Shown here one piece after another: positions 23,568 through 32,528 of a DNA stretch of 64,000 nt (the stretch's first letter is position 1; each line of letters begins with the position of its first letter). This DNA comes from Pseudomonas sp. M47T1. Lineage in GTDB: Bacteria; Pseudomonadota; Gammaproteobacteria; Pseudomonadales; Pseudomonadaceae. Below the pieces are notes generated by a model that did not search any database, was not told where the DNA came from, and saw nothing but the letters and a program-made list of their open reading frames with translations. The stretch covers positions 21,265-85,264 of the forward strand of contig NZ_AJWX01000028.1 of assembly GCF_000263855.1 (NCBI RefSeq). The letters run 5' to 3'. A program made the position numbers and the translations under genes.

Positions 23568-24710
23568 TCAATAAAGACCATGGGGGTTGCTGTCGATGTG
23601 CGCGGTGGTGACCTTGCCCCACATCTTGGCGTAGCACCACAATGTGTAGCAGAGGATCAACGGCACAAAAATCGCCGCCGCCGCCAGCATGATCATCAGC
23701 GTGGTATGGCTGGACACCGCGTCCCACACGGTCAGGCTCGACGCCGGGTCCAGGCTGGACGGCATGACGAAGGGGAACAACGCAAAACCGGCGGTGCACA
23801 GGGTGCCGACAATCGCCAGGCTGCTGCCCAGGAAGGCCAGCCTGGCTTTGTGACCCAAGGCGGCCAGCAGCGCCAGCAGGCCGCCAAACACGCCCAGCAA
23901 CGGCGCGATGGCGCTGAGCGGGTGCTGCACGTAATTGCCCATCCAGCCCGGGTTGCCTGCCACCACCGTCTTGGCCAGCGGGTTGAGCGCAGCGTTAGTG
24001 TCCACCGCCGAACTGATCACCAGCCCGTGGATGTTGCCCAACGCCAGCCACACACCGGCGGCCAGGAACGCCAGCAGGTAGACGAAGGCCAGCACCTGCG
24101 ACGCCAGACTTGCGCGCCGGGCCATGGCGCCTTCGGTGCGCATCATCAACCAGGTGCCGCCATGCAGGGTCAGCATGCTCAGGCTGACCACCCCGGCCAG
24201 CAGGCCGAAGGGGCTGAGCAGTTGCCAGAACGAGCCGTGGTAACTGCTGCGCAGGCTGTCATCGAACTGGAACGGCAAGCCCAGCAGCAGGTTGCCGAAG
24301 GCCACGCCAAACACCAGCGACGGCACCAGCGCACCCACGAACAGCGCCCAGTCCCAACTCTGCCGCCAGCGGGTGTTGTCCAGTTTGCTGCGGTAGTCGA
24401 AGCCAACCGGGCGCACGAACAGCGCGAACAACACCAGCAGCAACGCCCAGTACAACCCCGAGAACGCCGCCGAGTACACCAGCGGCCAGGCGGCGAACAG
24501 GGCGCCACCGGCGGTGATCAGCCACACCTGGTTGCCGTCCCAATGCGGCGCGATGGTATTGATCACCACCCGCCGCTCATTGTCGGTACGGCCCACGAAC
24601 GGCATCAGTGCGGCGGCGCCCAGGTCGAAGCCGTCAGTCAGGGCAAAGGCAATTAGCAGCACCCCCACTAACACCCACCAGATCAGCTTGAGGTTTTCAT
24701 AATCGAACAT
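23568..24710 (-). CDS. cydB: Cytochrome bd ubiquinol oxidase subunit II CydB
   Basis: The 380-residue second subunit of the cytochrome bd quinol oxidase, an inner-membrane terminal oxidase with high oxygen affinity. The N-terminus 'MFDYENLKLIWWVLVGVLLIAFALTDGFDLG' (shown by MFDYE and TDGFDLG) and 'PHWDGNQVWLITAGGA' near 57 are family signatures; about nine membrane segments follow. The start codon shares one base with the cydA stop (TGATG), so translation is coupled. Length equals E. coli CydB (379). Confidence 0.96.
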   Translation of the reverse strand: MFDYENLKLIWWVLVGVLLIAFALTDGFDLGAAALMPFVGRTDNERRVVINTIAPHWDGNQVWLITAGGALFAAWPLVYSAAFSGLYWALLLVLFALFVRPVGFDYRSKLDNTRWRQSWDWALFVGALVPSLVFGVAFGNLLLGLPFQFDDSLRSSYHGSFWQLLSPFGLLAGVVSLSMLTLHGGTWLMMRTEGAMARRASLASQVLAFVYLLAFLAAGVWLALGNIHGLVISSAVDTNAALNPLAKTVVAGNPGWMGNYVQHPLSAIAPLLGVFGGLLALLAALGHKARLAFLGSSLAIVGTLCTAGFALFPFVMPSSLDPASSLTVWDAVSSHTTLMIMLAAAAIFVPLILCYTLWCYAKMWGKVTTAHIDSNPHGLY

Positions 24711-26299
24711 CAGTGGGCTCCTTGCAGCACAGGCGAAGAGGCAACGGCAGGGTCGCGCTCGAAGTGATAGCGGCCGGTGTGCAGGCTGCTGGGGCCCAGG
24801 CGGGCAAACTTGATCATCAGGTACATCTCGATCACCAGCAGCACGCTGTAGAACGCCACCAGCGCCAGCAGCGAAGCCCAGACATCCGCCGACGACAGGC
24901 TCGACGCCGATAGATGCACCGGCAGCACCTCACCGATGGACCAGGGCTGGCGACCATGCTCGGCCACGTACCAGCCGGTCTGGGTGGCCACCCACGGCAA
25001 CGGCAGGCTCAACAGCGCCCAGCGCAGCAGCCAGCGCTTGTCGGTTTCACTCTTGCGAGCGGAGGCCCAGAAGGCGCACACCAACAGCGCCAACATCAGC
25101 AAGCCACTGACCACCATCAGCCGGAAGGTCCAGAAAATCGAGGCTACGCCGGGTATCGAGTCCAGCGCCGCCTGCTTGACCTGTGCGTCGCTGGCGTCCA
25201 CCACCTTCTCGGTGTATTTCTTCAGCAGCAAGCCATAGCCCAGGTCTTTCTTCACGGCGTTGAAATCGCTGACCGTCTGCGCGCTGTGATCTCCACCGCG
25301 CAAACGGCCAAGCAGCTCGTAAGCCAGCATGCCATTGCGGATACGCGCCTGGTGTTCGGTGACCAAATCCTTGATGCCGGTGACCTGGGTGTCCACCGAG
25401 CGCGTGGCGATGATGCCCATCACGTAGGGGATCTTCACCGCATAGTCGGTGCGCTGCTCCGCCTGGTTGGGCAGGCCGAACAGGGTGAACGCCGCCGGTG
25501 CCGGCTCGGTGTCCCACTCGGCTTCGATGGCCGCCAGCTTGGTCTTCTGCACATCACCGATCTCGTAGCCAGACTCGTCGCCCAGCACGATCACCGACAG
25601 AATCGACGCCAGGCCGAAGGCTGCCGCAATAGCGAACGAACGCCGGGCAAAGCCGACGTCGCGGCCCTTGAGCAGGTACCAGCTGGAAATGGCCAGCACG
25701 AAAATCGCCCCGGTCACATAGCCCGAGGCCACGGTATGCACGAACTTGACCTGGGCCACGGGGTTGAGCAGCAACTGGCTGAAGCTGGTCAGCTCCATGC
25801 GCATGGTGGTGAAGTTGAACTCGGCACCCACCGGGTTCTGCATCCAGCCGTTGGCGATCAGAATCCACAGCGCCGAAAGGTTCGAACCCAAGGCCACCAA
25901 CCAGGTCACGCCCAGATGCTGAACCCGCGACAGGCGCTCCCAGCCAAAGAAGAACAGGCCGATGAAGGTCGATTCAAGGAAGAACGCCATCATGCCTTCA
26001 ATGGCCAGCGGCGCACCGAAAATGTCACCCACGTAGTGGCTGTAATAGGACCAGTTGGTGCCGAACTGAAACTCCATGGTGAGCCCGGTGGTAACCCCCA
26101 GGGCGAAGTTGATGCCGAACAGCTTGCCCCAGAAACGGGTCATGTCCTTGTACACCTGCTTGCCCGTCATCACGTAGACGGACTCCATGATGGCCAGCAG
26201 GAAGGTCATGCCCAGGGTCAGTGGAATGAACAGGAAGTGATACAGCGCGGTCATTGCGAACTGCAGCCGGGATAGGTCGACGACTGATTCGGAAATCAT
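24710..26299 (-). CDS. cydA: Cytochrome bd ubiquinol oxidase subunit I CydA
   Basis: The 529-residue heme-bearing subunit of cytochrome bd. His21 in 'ALYHFLFIPLTLG' is the expected heme ligand. The quinol loop is of the long type, 'GDESGYEIGDVQKTKLAAIEAEW', with the conserved Lys and Glu, followed by 'IIATRSVDTQVTGIKDL'. This marks the E. coli-like bd branch, not the short-loop cyanide-insensitive CioA type. The ATG at 26297-26299 overlaps the cydP stop in ATGA; the longer frame upstream belongs to other sequence. It is the second gene of cydP-cydA-cydB-cydX-ybgE. Confidence 0.95.
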   Translation of the reverse strand: MISESVVDLSRLQFAMTALYHFLFIPLTLGMTFLLAIMESVYVMTGKQVYKDMTRFWGKLFGINFALGVTTGLTMEFQFGTNWSYYSHYVGDIFGAPLAIEGMMAFFLESTFIGLFFFGWERLSRVQHLGVTWLVALGSNLSALWILIANGWMQNPVGAEFNFTTMRMELTSFSQLLLNPVAQVKFVHTVASGYVTGAIFVLAISSWYLLKGRDVGFARRSFAIAAAFGLASILSVIVLGDESGYEIGDVQKTKLAAIEAEWDTEPAPAAFTLFGLPNQAEQRTDYAVKIPYVMGIIATRSVDTQVTGIKDLVTEHQARIRNGMLAYELLGRLRGGDHSAQTVSDFNAVKKDLGYGLLLKKYTEKVVDASDAQVKQAALDSIPGVASIFWTFRLMVVSGLLMLALLVCAFWASARKSETDKRWLLRWALLSLPLPWVATQTGWYVAEHGRQPWSIGEVLPVHLSASSLSSADVWASLLALVAFYSVLLVIEMYLMIKFARLGPSSLHTGRYHFERDPAVASSPVLQGAH

Positions 26300-26493
26300 T
26301 TCGGACTCTTCTGAAGGGAGGCGGAGGGGGTGCCGAACAAGTGTCGGCTGATAGTCGTGGCGTCGTCCGTGACGCCTGCCGCCGGCCCGAACCAGACCAG
26401 GCGGATCCCCACCAATAGCACCAGCTTGAGCACCAGGACCACGGCGATATCCTTGGCCAGAGGCTTTTTCAGAAAGTCGAAATGAGCGGACAT
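26296..26493 (-). CDS. cydP: Cytochrome oxidase small subunit CydP
   Basis: A 65-residue protein with one strong membrane helix, 'AKDIAVVLVLKLVLLVGIRLVWF', preceded by 'FLKKPLAKDI'. This P-L-x-[RK]-D-I...LKL pattern is the mark of CydP, a small protein found before cydA in many proteobacteria and thought to assist the oxidase. Its stop overlaps the cydA start (ATGA). The ATG at 26491-26493 is chosen since a predicted ANR box lies about 54 bases upstream and the upstream residues look unrelated. Confidence 0.85.
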   Translation of the reverse strand: MSAHFDFLKKPLAKDIAVVLVLKLVLLVGIRLVWFGPAAGVTDDATTISRHLFGTPSASLQKSPK

Positions 26494-26546
26494 GGCGGCT
26501 ACTCGGTGGAGGTGCGCCATTCTTGTCGGGGGCCTGCGGGGACTTG

Positions 26547-26560
26547 TTGACCCAGATCAA
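26547..26560. promoter_or_regulatory. ANR/FNR-type box of the cyd operon
   Basis: TTGACCCAGATCAA matches the ANR/FNR consensus TTGAT-N4-ATCAA at nine of ten fixed positions. It lies 54 bases upstream of cydP, consistent with activation of the cyd operon when oxygen falls. Confidence 0.8.
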
Positions 26561-26576
26561 TTTCAAATAGCCATCA

Positions 26577-26810
26577 CTGTGTGGCAAAGCGCCACAGCAC
26601 GGCTATCCAAGTAATACTGCTGCAAGCGCTGGGCATCTCGCGGCCTGCTCGAGGTCCGCCAGAATCTGCGTCGCCAGGCCGCGACAGCGCGGCGGCTCCG
26701 CCACCCACAGGTCATTGACGAACAAACGTCAACACTCGGTGCGGCCGGTGGCACCGGCTACCCACTCGTCACCGTCGTGAACCAGGCAGGCAACAGGCAG
26801 CGTGGGCGAC
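26577..26810 (-). pseudogene. Degraded GNAT-family acetyltransferase
   Basis: The minus strand reads 'VHDGDEWVAGATGRTEC', then a TGA, then in the same frame 'RLFVNDLWVAEPPRCRGLATQILADLEQAAR'. This is the core of a GNAT acetyltransferase: the 'G-x-TGRT--W--LFV--LWV' strand pair and the acetyl-CoA loop 'RCRGLATQIL'. The stop replaces an expected Trp (TGG to TGA), no start codon is seen, and the frame is lost after 'EQAARCPALAAV'. I therefore call it a decayed remnant. The exact ends are uncertain. It occupies the gap between cydP and the efflux genes. Confidence 0.7.
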
Positions 26811-26876
26811 GCGGTATGTCAGGAAATTATGCATCGCCAATGACACGGCCTATGTTCGCTGCTACGCACGCCGCGC

Positions 26877-28037
26877 TCAATCCTCGTCCCCCTTCTGGGA
26901 TGCCCCCCGCTCATCCTCAACCACGTAGCCGGTATCAATACTCACCACCACCGACATCCCCGGCCGCAGGCGTTGGGCTTGCGGCTGATCCTTGTCCACG
27001 GTGATGCGCACCGGGATGCGCTGGGCGATCTTGACGAAGTTGCCGGTGGCGTTGTCGGCCTGCAGCAGGCTGAACTCCGAGCCGGTGGCCGGCGAGATGC
27101 GTTGCACGTGGCCGCGCAGGCGCAGGTGGTTGAGGGCGTCGACGGTGAAGGTGGCGGGCTGGCCCACGCGCACGTTGGCCATCTGCGTTTCCTTCATATT
27201 GGCGATGAGCCACAGGGTGTCGGGCACCAGCGCCATCAGCTGCGCGCCGGAGTTGACGTAGGCGCCCAGGCGCACGCTGATCTGCCCCAGCTGGCCGTCA
27301 CGGGGGGCGGTGATGCGGGTGTTGGAATAGTCGATGCGGGCCAGCTCGACGGCGGCTTCGTCATTACTGACGGCGGCCTCCAGGGACGCACGGTTGACGA
27401 TGACGGTCTGCAGGTCCTGTTTCGAGATTTCCAGCGCGGCCTTGGCCTGGGCCAGGCTGGCGATGGCCGCGGCGTTGGCGGCGCGGGCCACGTCCAGTTG
27501 GCTTTTGGACACTGAGCCGTCGCTGATCAGCTCCTGGTTGCGGCGCAGGTCGGCGGCGCTTTTCTGTGCCTGGGCGTCGCTGTCGCCGATGGCGGCCTGG
27601 CGCTGGGCGATGGTGGCTTCGGCGCTGCGCCGCTGTTGCAGGTTGTTGGCCAGGCTGGCCTTGGCCTGATCCAACTGGGCCAGGGACTGGTCGACTTTCT
27701 GTTTGTAGATGCGGTCGTCCAGGCGCACCAGCAGGTCGCCGGCCTTTACGAACTGGAAGTCCTGCACCGGCACTTCGAACACGTAGCCGCTCAGCTGCGG
27801 GCCAATGATGGTGGTCTGGCCGCGCACCAAGGCGTCCTCAGTGCTTTCGACCTTGCTGCTGAAGGGCGGCAACTCCCAGGCGTACAGCACAATCAGCACG
27901 CCGACGACGGCGATGCTGGCGAACATCAGTGAGGAAATAACCCTCACCCGCAATGAACGTGGCGCCGTGGCGGCAGGCGCGACGCCTTCGGGGGTGGAGG
28001 CAATGGCGTTGGTGGTCGTGGTGGTGGGTTCGGTCAT
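26877..28037 (-). CDS. EmrA/HlyD-type efflux membrane-fusion protein
   Basis: A 386-residue periplasmic adaptor anchored by one N-terminal membrane helix ('SSLMFASIAVVGVLIVLYAW', residues about 35-54). A biotinyl-lipoyl-like half motif ('GPQLSGYVFEVPVQDFQFVKAGDLL') is followed by a long coiled coil (about 105-225) and the second lipoyl half and beta-barrel ('YSNTRITAPRDGQLGQISVRLGAYV', represented by TRITAPRDGQLG). It links the DHA2 pump encoded just upstream to an outer-membrane channel not encoded here. The ATG overlaps the pump gene's stop (ATGA), so they are co-translated. Confidence 0.92.
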   Translation of the reverse strand: MTEPTTTTTNAIASTPEGVAPAATAPRSLRVRVISSLMFASIAVVGVLIVLYAWELPPFSSKVESTEDALVRGQTTIIGPQLSGYVFEVPVQDFQFVKAGDLLVRLDDRIYKQKVDQSLAQLDQAKASLANNLQQRRSAEATIAQRQAAIGDSDAQAQKSAADLRRNQELISDGSVSKSQLDVARAANAAAIASLAQAKAALEISKQDLQTVIVNRASLEAAVSNDEAAVELARIDYSNTRITAPRDGQLGQISVRLGAYVNSGAQLMALVPDTLWLIANMKETQMANVRVGQPATFTVDALNHLRLRGHVQRISPATGSEFSLLQADNATGNFVKIAQRIPVRITVDKDQPQAQRLRPGMSVVVSIDTGYVVEDERGASQKGDED

Positions 28038-29689
28038 GAAGAGGAAACGCCGCTGGCAGGCACAGAAGGCGGTGGTGGCGCCGCCTGGGTGGTGGTGAGC
28101 AGCCACAGGCTGCGGATGAATATCCAGGTCATGGTCAATACCGCGACCACGCTGATGAACATGAACACATCGTTGTAGGCCAGTATGTTGGCTTCGCGCG
28201 TGGCCACGGTGGACAGCGCGCGATAGCCCAGGCTGGTGCGCAGCGAGGGGTCGGCCACGGTCGAAGCATAGCTGGCGGCGCTGCTCTGCACGCGGGCTAC
28301 CACGCGGGGGTCGAGCAGGGTCAACTGCTCGACGATGACGCTGGAGTGGAATTTTTCCCGCACAATCTGATAGGTGCCCAGCAAGGCCGCGCCGATCAGG
28401 CTGCCCAGGTTATTGCAGATACCGAAGAGCACCGAGAAACTGATCAGGTTGCGCGGGTTGGTGACCACGTTGCGGGTGCCCAGGGCCATGGTGGGGCCGA
28501 CGAAAAAGGCACCGCCGAAGGCCAGCAGAAACTGACTGAAATACATGTTCCAGGGGCGCGTAAGGTTATTGGAAAACGAGTCCATGTAGGAACCCGTGGC
28601 CATCAGCGCCAGGGACACGATCAGCGGCATGAACAGGTGTTCCGGGCGAATGGTCCACGCGCTGACCGCCAGGCCCGCAACGGCCCCCGCCAGCATCACG
28701 AAGTACAGGCTGCGCATCTGTTCCTGGCTCATGTTCAGGGCTTGCAGGAAGCCTACCGCCCCGGTGGACTGCTCCGAGGTGACCATGCGGATGAGGATCA
28801 CGCTCAAGGCCAGGCGAATGGCCACGCCGCTGCCCAGCCAGCGAGTCATCAGCATCGGGTTGCTGCGGTTGTGCTCGATGGCCAGGCCCAGCATGATCAA
28901 GGCGATGGCCGCGGCCAGCGCCACGCCGATCCACGGCGCCGACAGCCACCAGTCGATGCGCCCCAGGGACAGCACCGCGCACAGCAGCGCAAAGCCGCCG
29001 GCAAGGATGGCGAAGGTGAGGAAGTCCAGCGGCTCGAACGTCTTGAAACGGTCACCGGGCGGCAACTTGAGCATGAACACGCAGCCCAGCGCCGTCAGTG
29101 CCAGGCCCAGTTCGAACAGGTACAGCCCGCGCCACTCGGCAATTTGCAGCAGGTCTTCGGAAAACACCCGCGCCAGTGGCAGCGCCAGTTGCGAGGTGCC
29201 CAGGCCCAGCACCAACGCTTTCAGCCGCCACTTGGCCGGGAACGCCTGGATCATGTAGTACAACCCCAGTGAACTCAGCGCTGCCCCTACCATGCCGTGG
29301 GCCGCCCGCACGGCGACGGCCGAGTTGAGGTCGTTGACGAACAGGTGGGCGAAGGTCACCAGCGCATACAGCACCAGGAACACTTCGGTGAAGGCGCGCA
29401 GGCCAAACTGTTGGCGAAATTTCACCAGCACCAGGTTCATGGAAATGTTGGTCATGACGTAGGCGGCAGGCAGCCACGCCATTTCCGCCTGGGTGGCGCC
29501 CAGCGCGCCCTGCAGAAACTGCAGGTTGGCGGTGACCAGTGCATTGCCCAGGCCACCGGTGATCGCCACCAACAGCCCGACCACGGCGAACGCCAGGCGC
29601 TTGGCATTGGAATGCAAGGGCGTCGAGGGCGAACCGGGCAGGCTCGGCTTCTCGTGGGGCAGCCATTGGTGGGGGGTGTACTGGTCCAT
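28034..29689 (-). CDS. DHA2-family (EmrB-like) MFS multidrug transporter
   Basis: A 551-residue MFS pump with about 14 hydrophobic segments, the topology of the DHA2 family. The DHA2 antiporter region reads 'WLPAAYVMTNISMNLVLVKFRQQFGLR', with a variant loop instead of the usual 'GRLGDRFG', and 'LGTRNVVTNPRNLISFSVLFGICNNLG' near the end. It exports drugs or hydrophobic acids with the adaptor encoded downstream. The ATG at 29687-29689 is preferred, with CAGG four to five bases upstream; a GTG two codons earlier overlaps that site. No local regulator gene accompanies the pair. Confidence 0.88.
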   Translation of the reverse strand: MDQYTPHQWLPHEKPSLPGSPSTPLHSNAKRLAFAVVGLLVAITGGLGNALVTANLQFLQGALGATQAEMAWLPAAYVMTNISMNLVLVKFRQQFGLRAFTEVFLVLYALVTFAHLFVNDLNSAVAVRAAHGMVGAALSSLGLYYMIQAFPAKWRLKALVLGLGTSQLALPLARVFSEDLLQIAEWRGLYLFELGLALTALGCVFMLKLPPGDRFKTFEPLDFLTFAILAGGFALLCAVLSLGRIDWWLSAPWIGVALAAAIALIMLGLAIEHNRSNPMLMTRWLGSGVAIRLALSVILIRMVTSEQSTGAVGFLQALNMSQEQMRSLYFVMLAGAVAGLAVSAWTIRPEHLFMPLIVSLALMATGSYMDSFSNNLTRPWNMYFSQFLLAFGGAFFVGPTMALGTRNVVTNPRNLISFSVLFGICNNLGSLIGAALLGTYQIVREKFHSSVIVEQLTLLDPRVVARVQSSAASYASTVADPSLRTSLGYRALSTVATREANILAYNDVFMFISVVAVLTMTWIFIRSLWLLTTTQAAPPPPSVPASGVSSS

Positions 29690-29800
29690 TGGCACCTGTT
29701 GGAGTCAGAAAAACGTTGACCCTATGAGGGTACCAGTAAATCTGACTGCAACGGCTTGCGCCAGTTCGCGAATGTCGCCTTCGGCCGCCCCGCAGCCTCT

Positions 29801-29887
29801 GTAGCCGCTGCCGAAGGCTGCGCTGGCCGGCTGTGCACTGTAGATACTCGGCGAGGCACAGGGCCAGCGCAGCCTGGCGGCAGCGGC
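29801..29887. repeat. REP-like inverted pair between galD and the efflux genes
   Basis: Arms 29801-29828 and 29862-29887 carry the GTAGCCGCTGCCGAAGGCTG and its complementary CAGCCTGGCGGCAGCGGC pattern. It lies directly after the galD stop and before the efflux operon promoter, where it can end the gal transcript. Confidence 0.8.
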
Positions 29888-29907
29888 AATTACACGGCGT
29901 CAGCGGT

Positions 29908-30966
29908 TCATCCGATGCAGACCTTGCCGTCGAACAACAGCCGCGCGGTGCGCACCAGGCCGCAGCTGACGACCTTGCCGTTGTCGTTGTGCACGGCCAC
30001 GGTGAATTCGCCCGTGGGGTGCTCCACGGCCAGGCGCTTGTGGGCGCCTTCAGGCACCACGCCAAGGTCGCTGGCCACCGAGCCGGGATAGAGGCACGCC
30101 GTGGCCACGCTGACCGCGCCGAACACGCCGATGGAGGCGTGGCATTTGTGCGGGATAAAGCTGCGACTGCTGATGGCCCCACCCTGTTGCGGCGCGGCCA
30201 CCAGGCACATTTTCGGCACCGTGCGGGCACTGACGTCGCCCAGGTTCATGGCCGGCCCCGCTTGCAGGCGGATCGACTCCAGGCGCGCCTTGAGTTCCCC
30301 ATCGGCGTCCAGGTCGGCGCGGCTTTCATAACCCGTGCGGCCCAGGTCGGCGGCGCGGATCAGCACCACCGGCATGCCGTTGTCGATGCAGGTCACGGCC
30401 ACGCCATCGTATTCATCGACGACGTTGCCCGTGGGAAACAACGCCCCGCAGCTGGACCCGGCGATGTCATCGAACTCGATGACCACCGCCGCCGAACTGC
30501 CCGGCACGCCGTCGATGCAAGTGTCGCCAGTGTAGGCCACTTCCCCGCCTGGGGTCTGTACCTGGGCGGTGGCGGTCTGGCCGGTGTTTTCCATGTAGAT
30601 GCGCACGGCGGTGAGGTCACCGGTAGCCTGTATCAGCCCTCGCTCCAGGGCAAAGGGACCGACCCCGGCGAGGATGTTGCCGCAATTCTGGCCGAAATCC
30701 ACCCGCGGCTCATCCACCACCACCTGGGCAAACAGGTAGTCTACGTCCACGCCGGGTCGCGTCGACGGCTTGATGATCGCCACCTTGCTGGTCAGTGAAT
30801 CGCCGCCGCCAATGCCGTCGATCTGCCGGGCATCGGGCGAGCCCATGGCCGCCAGCAACAGGCGGTCGCGGGCTTCGGGGTCGGCAGGCAGGTCGCTGGC
30901 CAGGAAGTAGGCTCCCTTGGAGGTGCCGCCACGCATCATCAGGCAGGGAATACGCCGCTGGGCCAT
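29908..30966 (-). CDS. galD: 4-oxalomesaconate tautomerase GalD
   Basis: A 352-residue PrpF-like isomerase of the diaminopimelate-epimerase fold. It carries out keto-enol isomerisation of 4-oxalomesaconate made by ring cleavage of gallate. Family text: 'IPCLMMRGGTSKGAYFLASDLP' at the start, 'DGIGGGDSLTSKVAII' near 50, 'FGQNCGNILAGVGPFA' near 90 with the catalytic-type Cys, and 'IPHKCHASIGVFGAVSVATA' near 272. It is the third gene of a galB-galC-galD block, starting three bases after galC. PrpF proper is excluded by the gal context. Confidence 0.9.
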   Translation of the reverse strand: MAQRRIPCLMMRGGTSKGAYFLASDLPADPEARDRLLLAAMGSPDARQIDGIGGGDSLTSKVAIIKPSTRPGVDVDYLFAQVVVDEPRVDFGQNCGNILAGVGPFALERGLIQATGDLTAVRIYMENTGQTATAQVQTPGGEVAYTGDTCIDGVPGSSAAVVIEFDDIAGSSCGALFPTGNVVDEYDGVAVTCIDNGMPVVLIRAADLGRTGYESRADLDADGELKARLESIRLQAGPAMNLGDVSARTVPKMCLVAAPQQGGAISSRSFIPHKCHASIGVFGAVSVATACLYPGSVASDLGVVPEGAHKRLAVEHPTGEFTVAVHNDNGKVVSCGLVRTARLLFDGKVCIG

Positions 30967-30969
30967 GGG

Positions 30970-31683
30970 TCAGTCCTCCAGTTCGCTGGCATCGTCCACG
31001 TAGCGCAGGCCCTTTTCGGCCAGGCGTGGGCGCATGTTGTAGATGTCCAGGCCCAGCTCGCCGCTGGCCATGCGCAGGCGCTTGGCCTCTTCCAGGTCGG
31101 CACGCTTGCGGGCGGCCTCGACCACGGCGGGCAACTCGTCGCGACGCACCACTACCACCCCGTCATCGTCGGCTACCACCACGTCGCCGGGGTTCACCAG
31201 TTGCCCGGCGCACACCACCGGGATATTCACCGAGCCCAGGGTTTGCTTGATGGTGCCCTGGGCATGCACGGCCTTGGACCACACGTGGAAGCCCATTTCG
31301 CGCAGGGTATGGGTGTCACGCACACCGGCTTCCAGCACCAGGCCGCGCACGCCACGGGCCTTCAGCGAGGTGGCCAGCAGGTCGCCAAAGTAGCCATCGG
31401 TGCACGGCGAACTGGGCGCCACCACCAGGATGTCACCAGGCTTGCACTGCTCCACGGCCACGTGAAACATCCAGTTGTCGCCAGGGGCCACCAGGACGGT
31501 CACGGCGGAGCCGCTGATGGCCACGCCTTGCTGGATGGGCCGAATGAACGGTGCCAGCAACCCCTTGCGGCCCTGGGCTTCGTGCACGGTGGCCACGCCG
31601 TATTGGCGCAGCTCCTCGATCAGCGCACTGTCGGCACGCTGGATGTTGCGCACCACGACTCCGGTTTTTCCGACGAGGCTCAT
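30970..31683 (-). CDS. galC: 4-carboxy-4-hydroxy-2-oxoadipate aldolase GalC
   Basis: A 237-residue class II aldolase of the RraA-like/HMG-aldolase fold that splits 4-carboxy-4-hydroxy-2-oxoadipate to pyruvate and oxaloacetate. Visible features: 'GVATVHEAQGRKGLL' near 28, 'GDILVVAPSSPCTDGYFGDLLATSLKARGVRGLVLEAGVRDT' around residues 87-128 (metal- and substrate-binding; shown in parts as GYFGDLLA and EAGVRD), and 'VNPGDVVVADDDGVVVV'. The ATG at 31681-31683 overlaps the galB stop (ATGA), showing coupling; earlier residues in frame are noise. Confidence 0.92.
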   Translation of the reverse strand: MSLVGKTGVVVRNIQRADSALIEELRQYGVATVHEAQGRKGLLAPFIRPIQQGVAISGSAVTVLVAPGDNWMFHVAVEQCKPGDILVVAPSSPCTDGYFGDLLATSLKARGVRGLVLEAGVRDTHTLREMGFHVWSKAVHAQGTIKQTLGSVNIPVVCAGQLVNPGDVVVADDDGVVVVRRDELPAVVEAARKRADLEEAKRLRMASGELGLDIYNMRPRLAEKGLRYVDDASELED

Positions 31684-32420
31684 CCCAGATTCTCCGTTAC
31701 GCGGGGGAAGATGCTTTGGTAACCCTCGGCGTAGATGATGTCTTTCTTTGCCGTGATACCGATGTTGCGCTTGGCCTGCACGCCGCGCTGCAAGGCCACG
31801 CGGGTGTAGTACTCCCACAGGTGTTCCTGGCCGGCCATGCACTGGATGGCGGCGTATTTCTTGTCCCACACCTCGGTGATGTCCAGCAGCACGTCCGGCT
31901 TCCATTCGCACTGCTCGGGCTGGTGCGGTTCGAAGCTGTACACCGGGGGTGCGCCAACGATCTTCTCGCCCGGCTTGTAGCCTTCGGCCTGGGCAATGAT
32001 GCGCGCCTCCTGGGCCAGGTGCGTGGCCAGCGGGTGGTCGTAGTTGTACGGATCCTTGAGCGAGTGGCTGAGCACAAACTCTGGTTGCACCCGGCGGAAT
32101 ACGTCGGCCAGGCGGAACAGGGTGTCGGTGTCGGCGCGCATCGGGTAGTCACCGATGTCGAAGAATTCGACGGTGGCGCCCAGCACGTCGGCGGCGGCCT
32201 GGGCTTCTTCGCGGCGGCCGGCCTTGACGATGTCCTCGGTCATGCCCGGCCCCTTGCGCCACATTTTCGCCGATTCACCGCGCTCGCCAAAGGACAGGCA
32301 GACAATGTGCACGGCATAACCTTGCTTGGCGTGCAGGGCGATGGCACCGCCGGCGCGCCAGACGAAGTCGGCGGAGTGGGCGCTGACCACCAGGGCGGTC
32401 TTGGAAGGGTTGGCAGACAT
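31680..32420 (-). CDS. galB: 4-oxalomesaconate hydratase GalB
   Basis: A 246-residue PIG-L/LmbE-fold metalloprotein that hydrates 4-oxalomesaconate in gallate degradation. The usual deacetylase motif AHPDDE appears as 'SAHSADFVWRAGG' (residues about 13-25), as expected for this hydratase branch; 'GRREEAQAAADVLGA' and 'DPYNYDHPLATHLAQEA' supply the other metal-site residues. It is the first gene of galB-galC-galD, divergent from galR across a 108-base gap that should contain the operator. Confidence 0.92.
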   Translation of the reverse strand: MSANPSKTALVVSAHSADFVWRAGGAIALHAKQGYAVHIVCLSFGERGESAKMWRKGPGMTEDIVKAGRREEAQAAADVLGATVEFFDIGDYPMRADTDTLFRLADVFRRVQPEFVLSHSLKDPYNYDHPLATHLAQEARIIAQAEGYKPGEKIVGAPPVYSFEPHQPEQCEWKPDVLLDITEVWDKKYAAIQCMAGQEHLWEYYTRVALQRGVQAKRNIGITAKKDIIYAEGYQSIFPRVTENLG

Positions 32421-32528
32421 GATCGACTCCTGTGGTGTGCAATGGCTTCATCCTGTCATGCAGCCTTGGCGGGGAATAATGCATTCAGTTAGGCTAGGTA
32501 TACTTTTTATTTATCGGGGGAGCCTGCC
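32421..32528. promoter_or_regulatory. galB-galR divergent promoter region
   Basis: This short gap serves both galBCD and galR. It is AT-rich near galR and contains the palindrome-like GAATAATGCATTC (32476-32488), a possible LysR-type site, and TATACTTTTTATTTATC nearer to galR. The site is a suggestion from pattern only. Confidence 0.45.
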
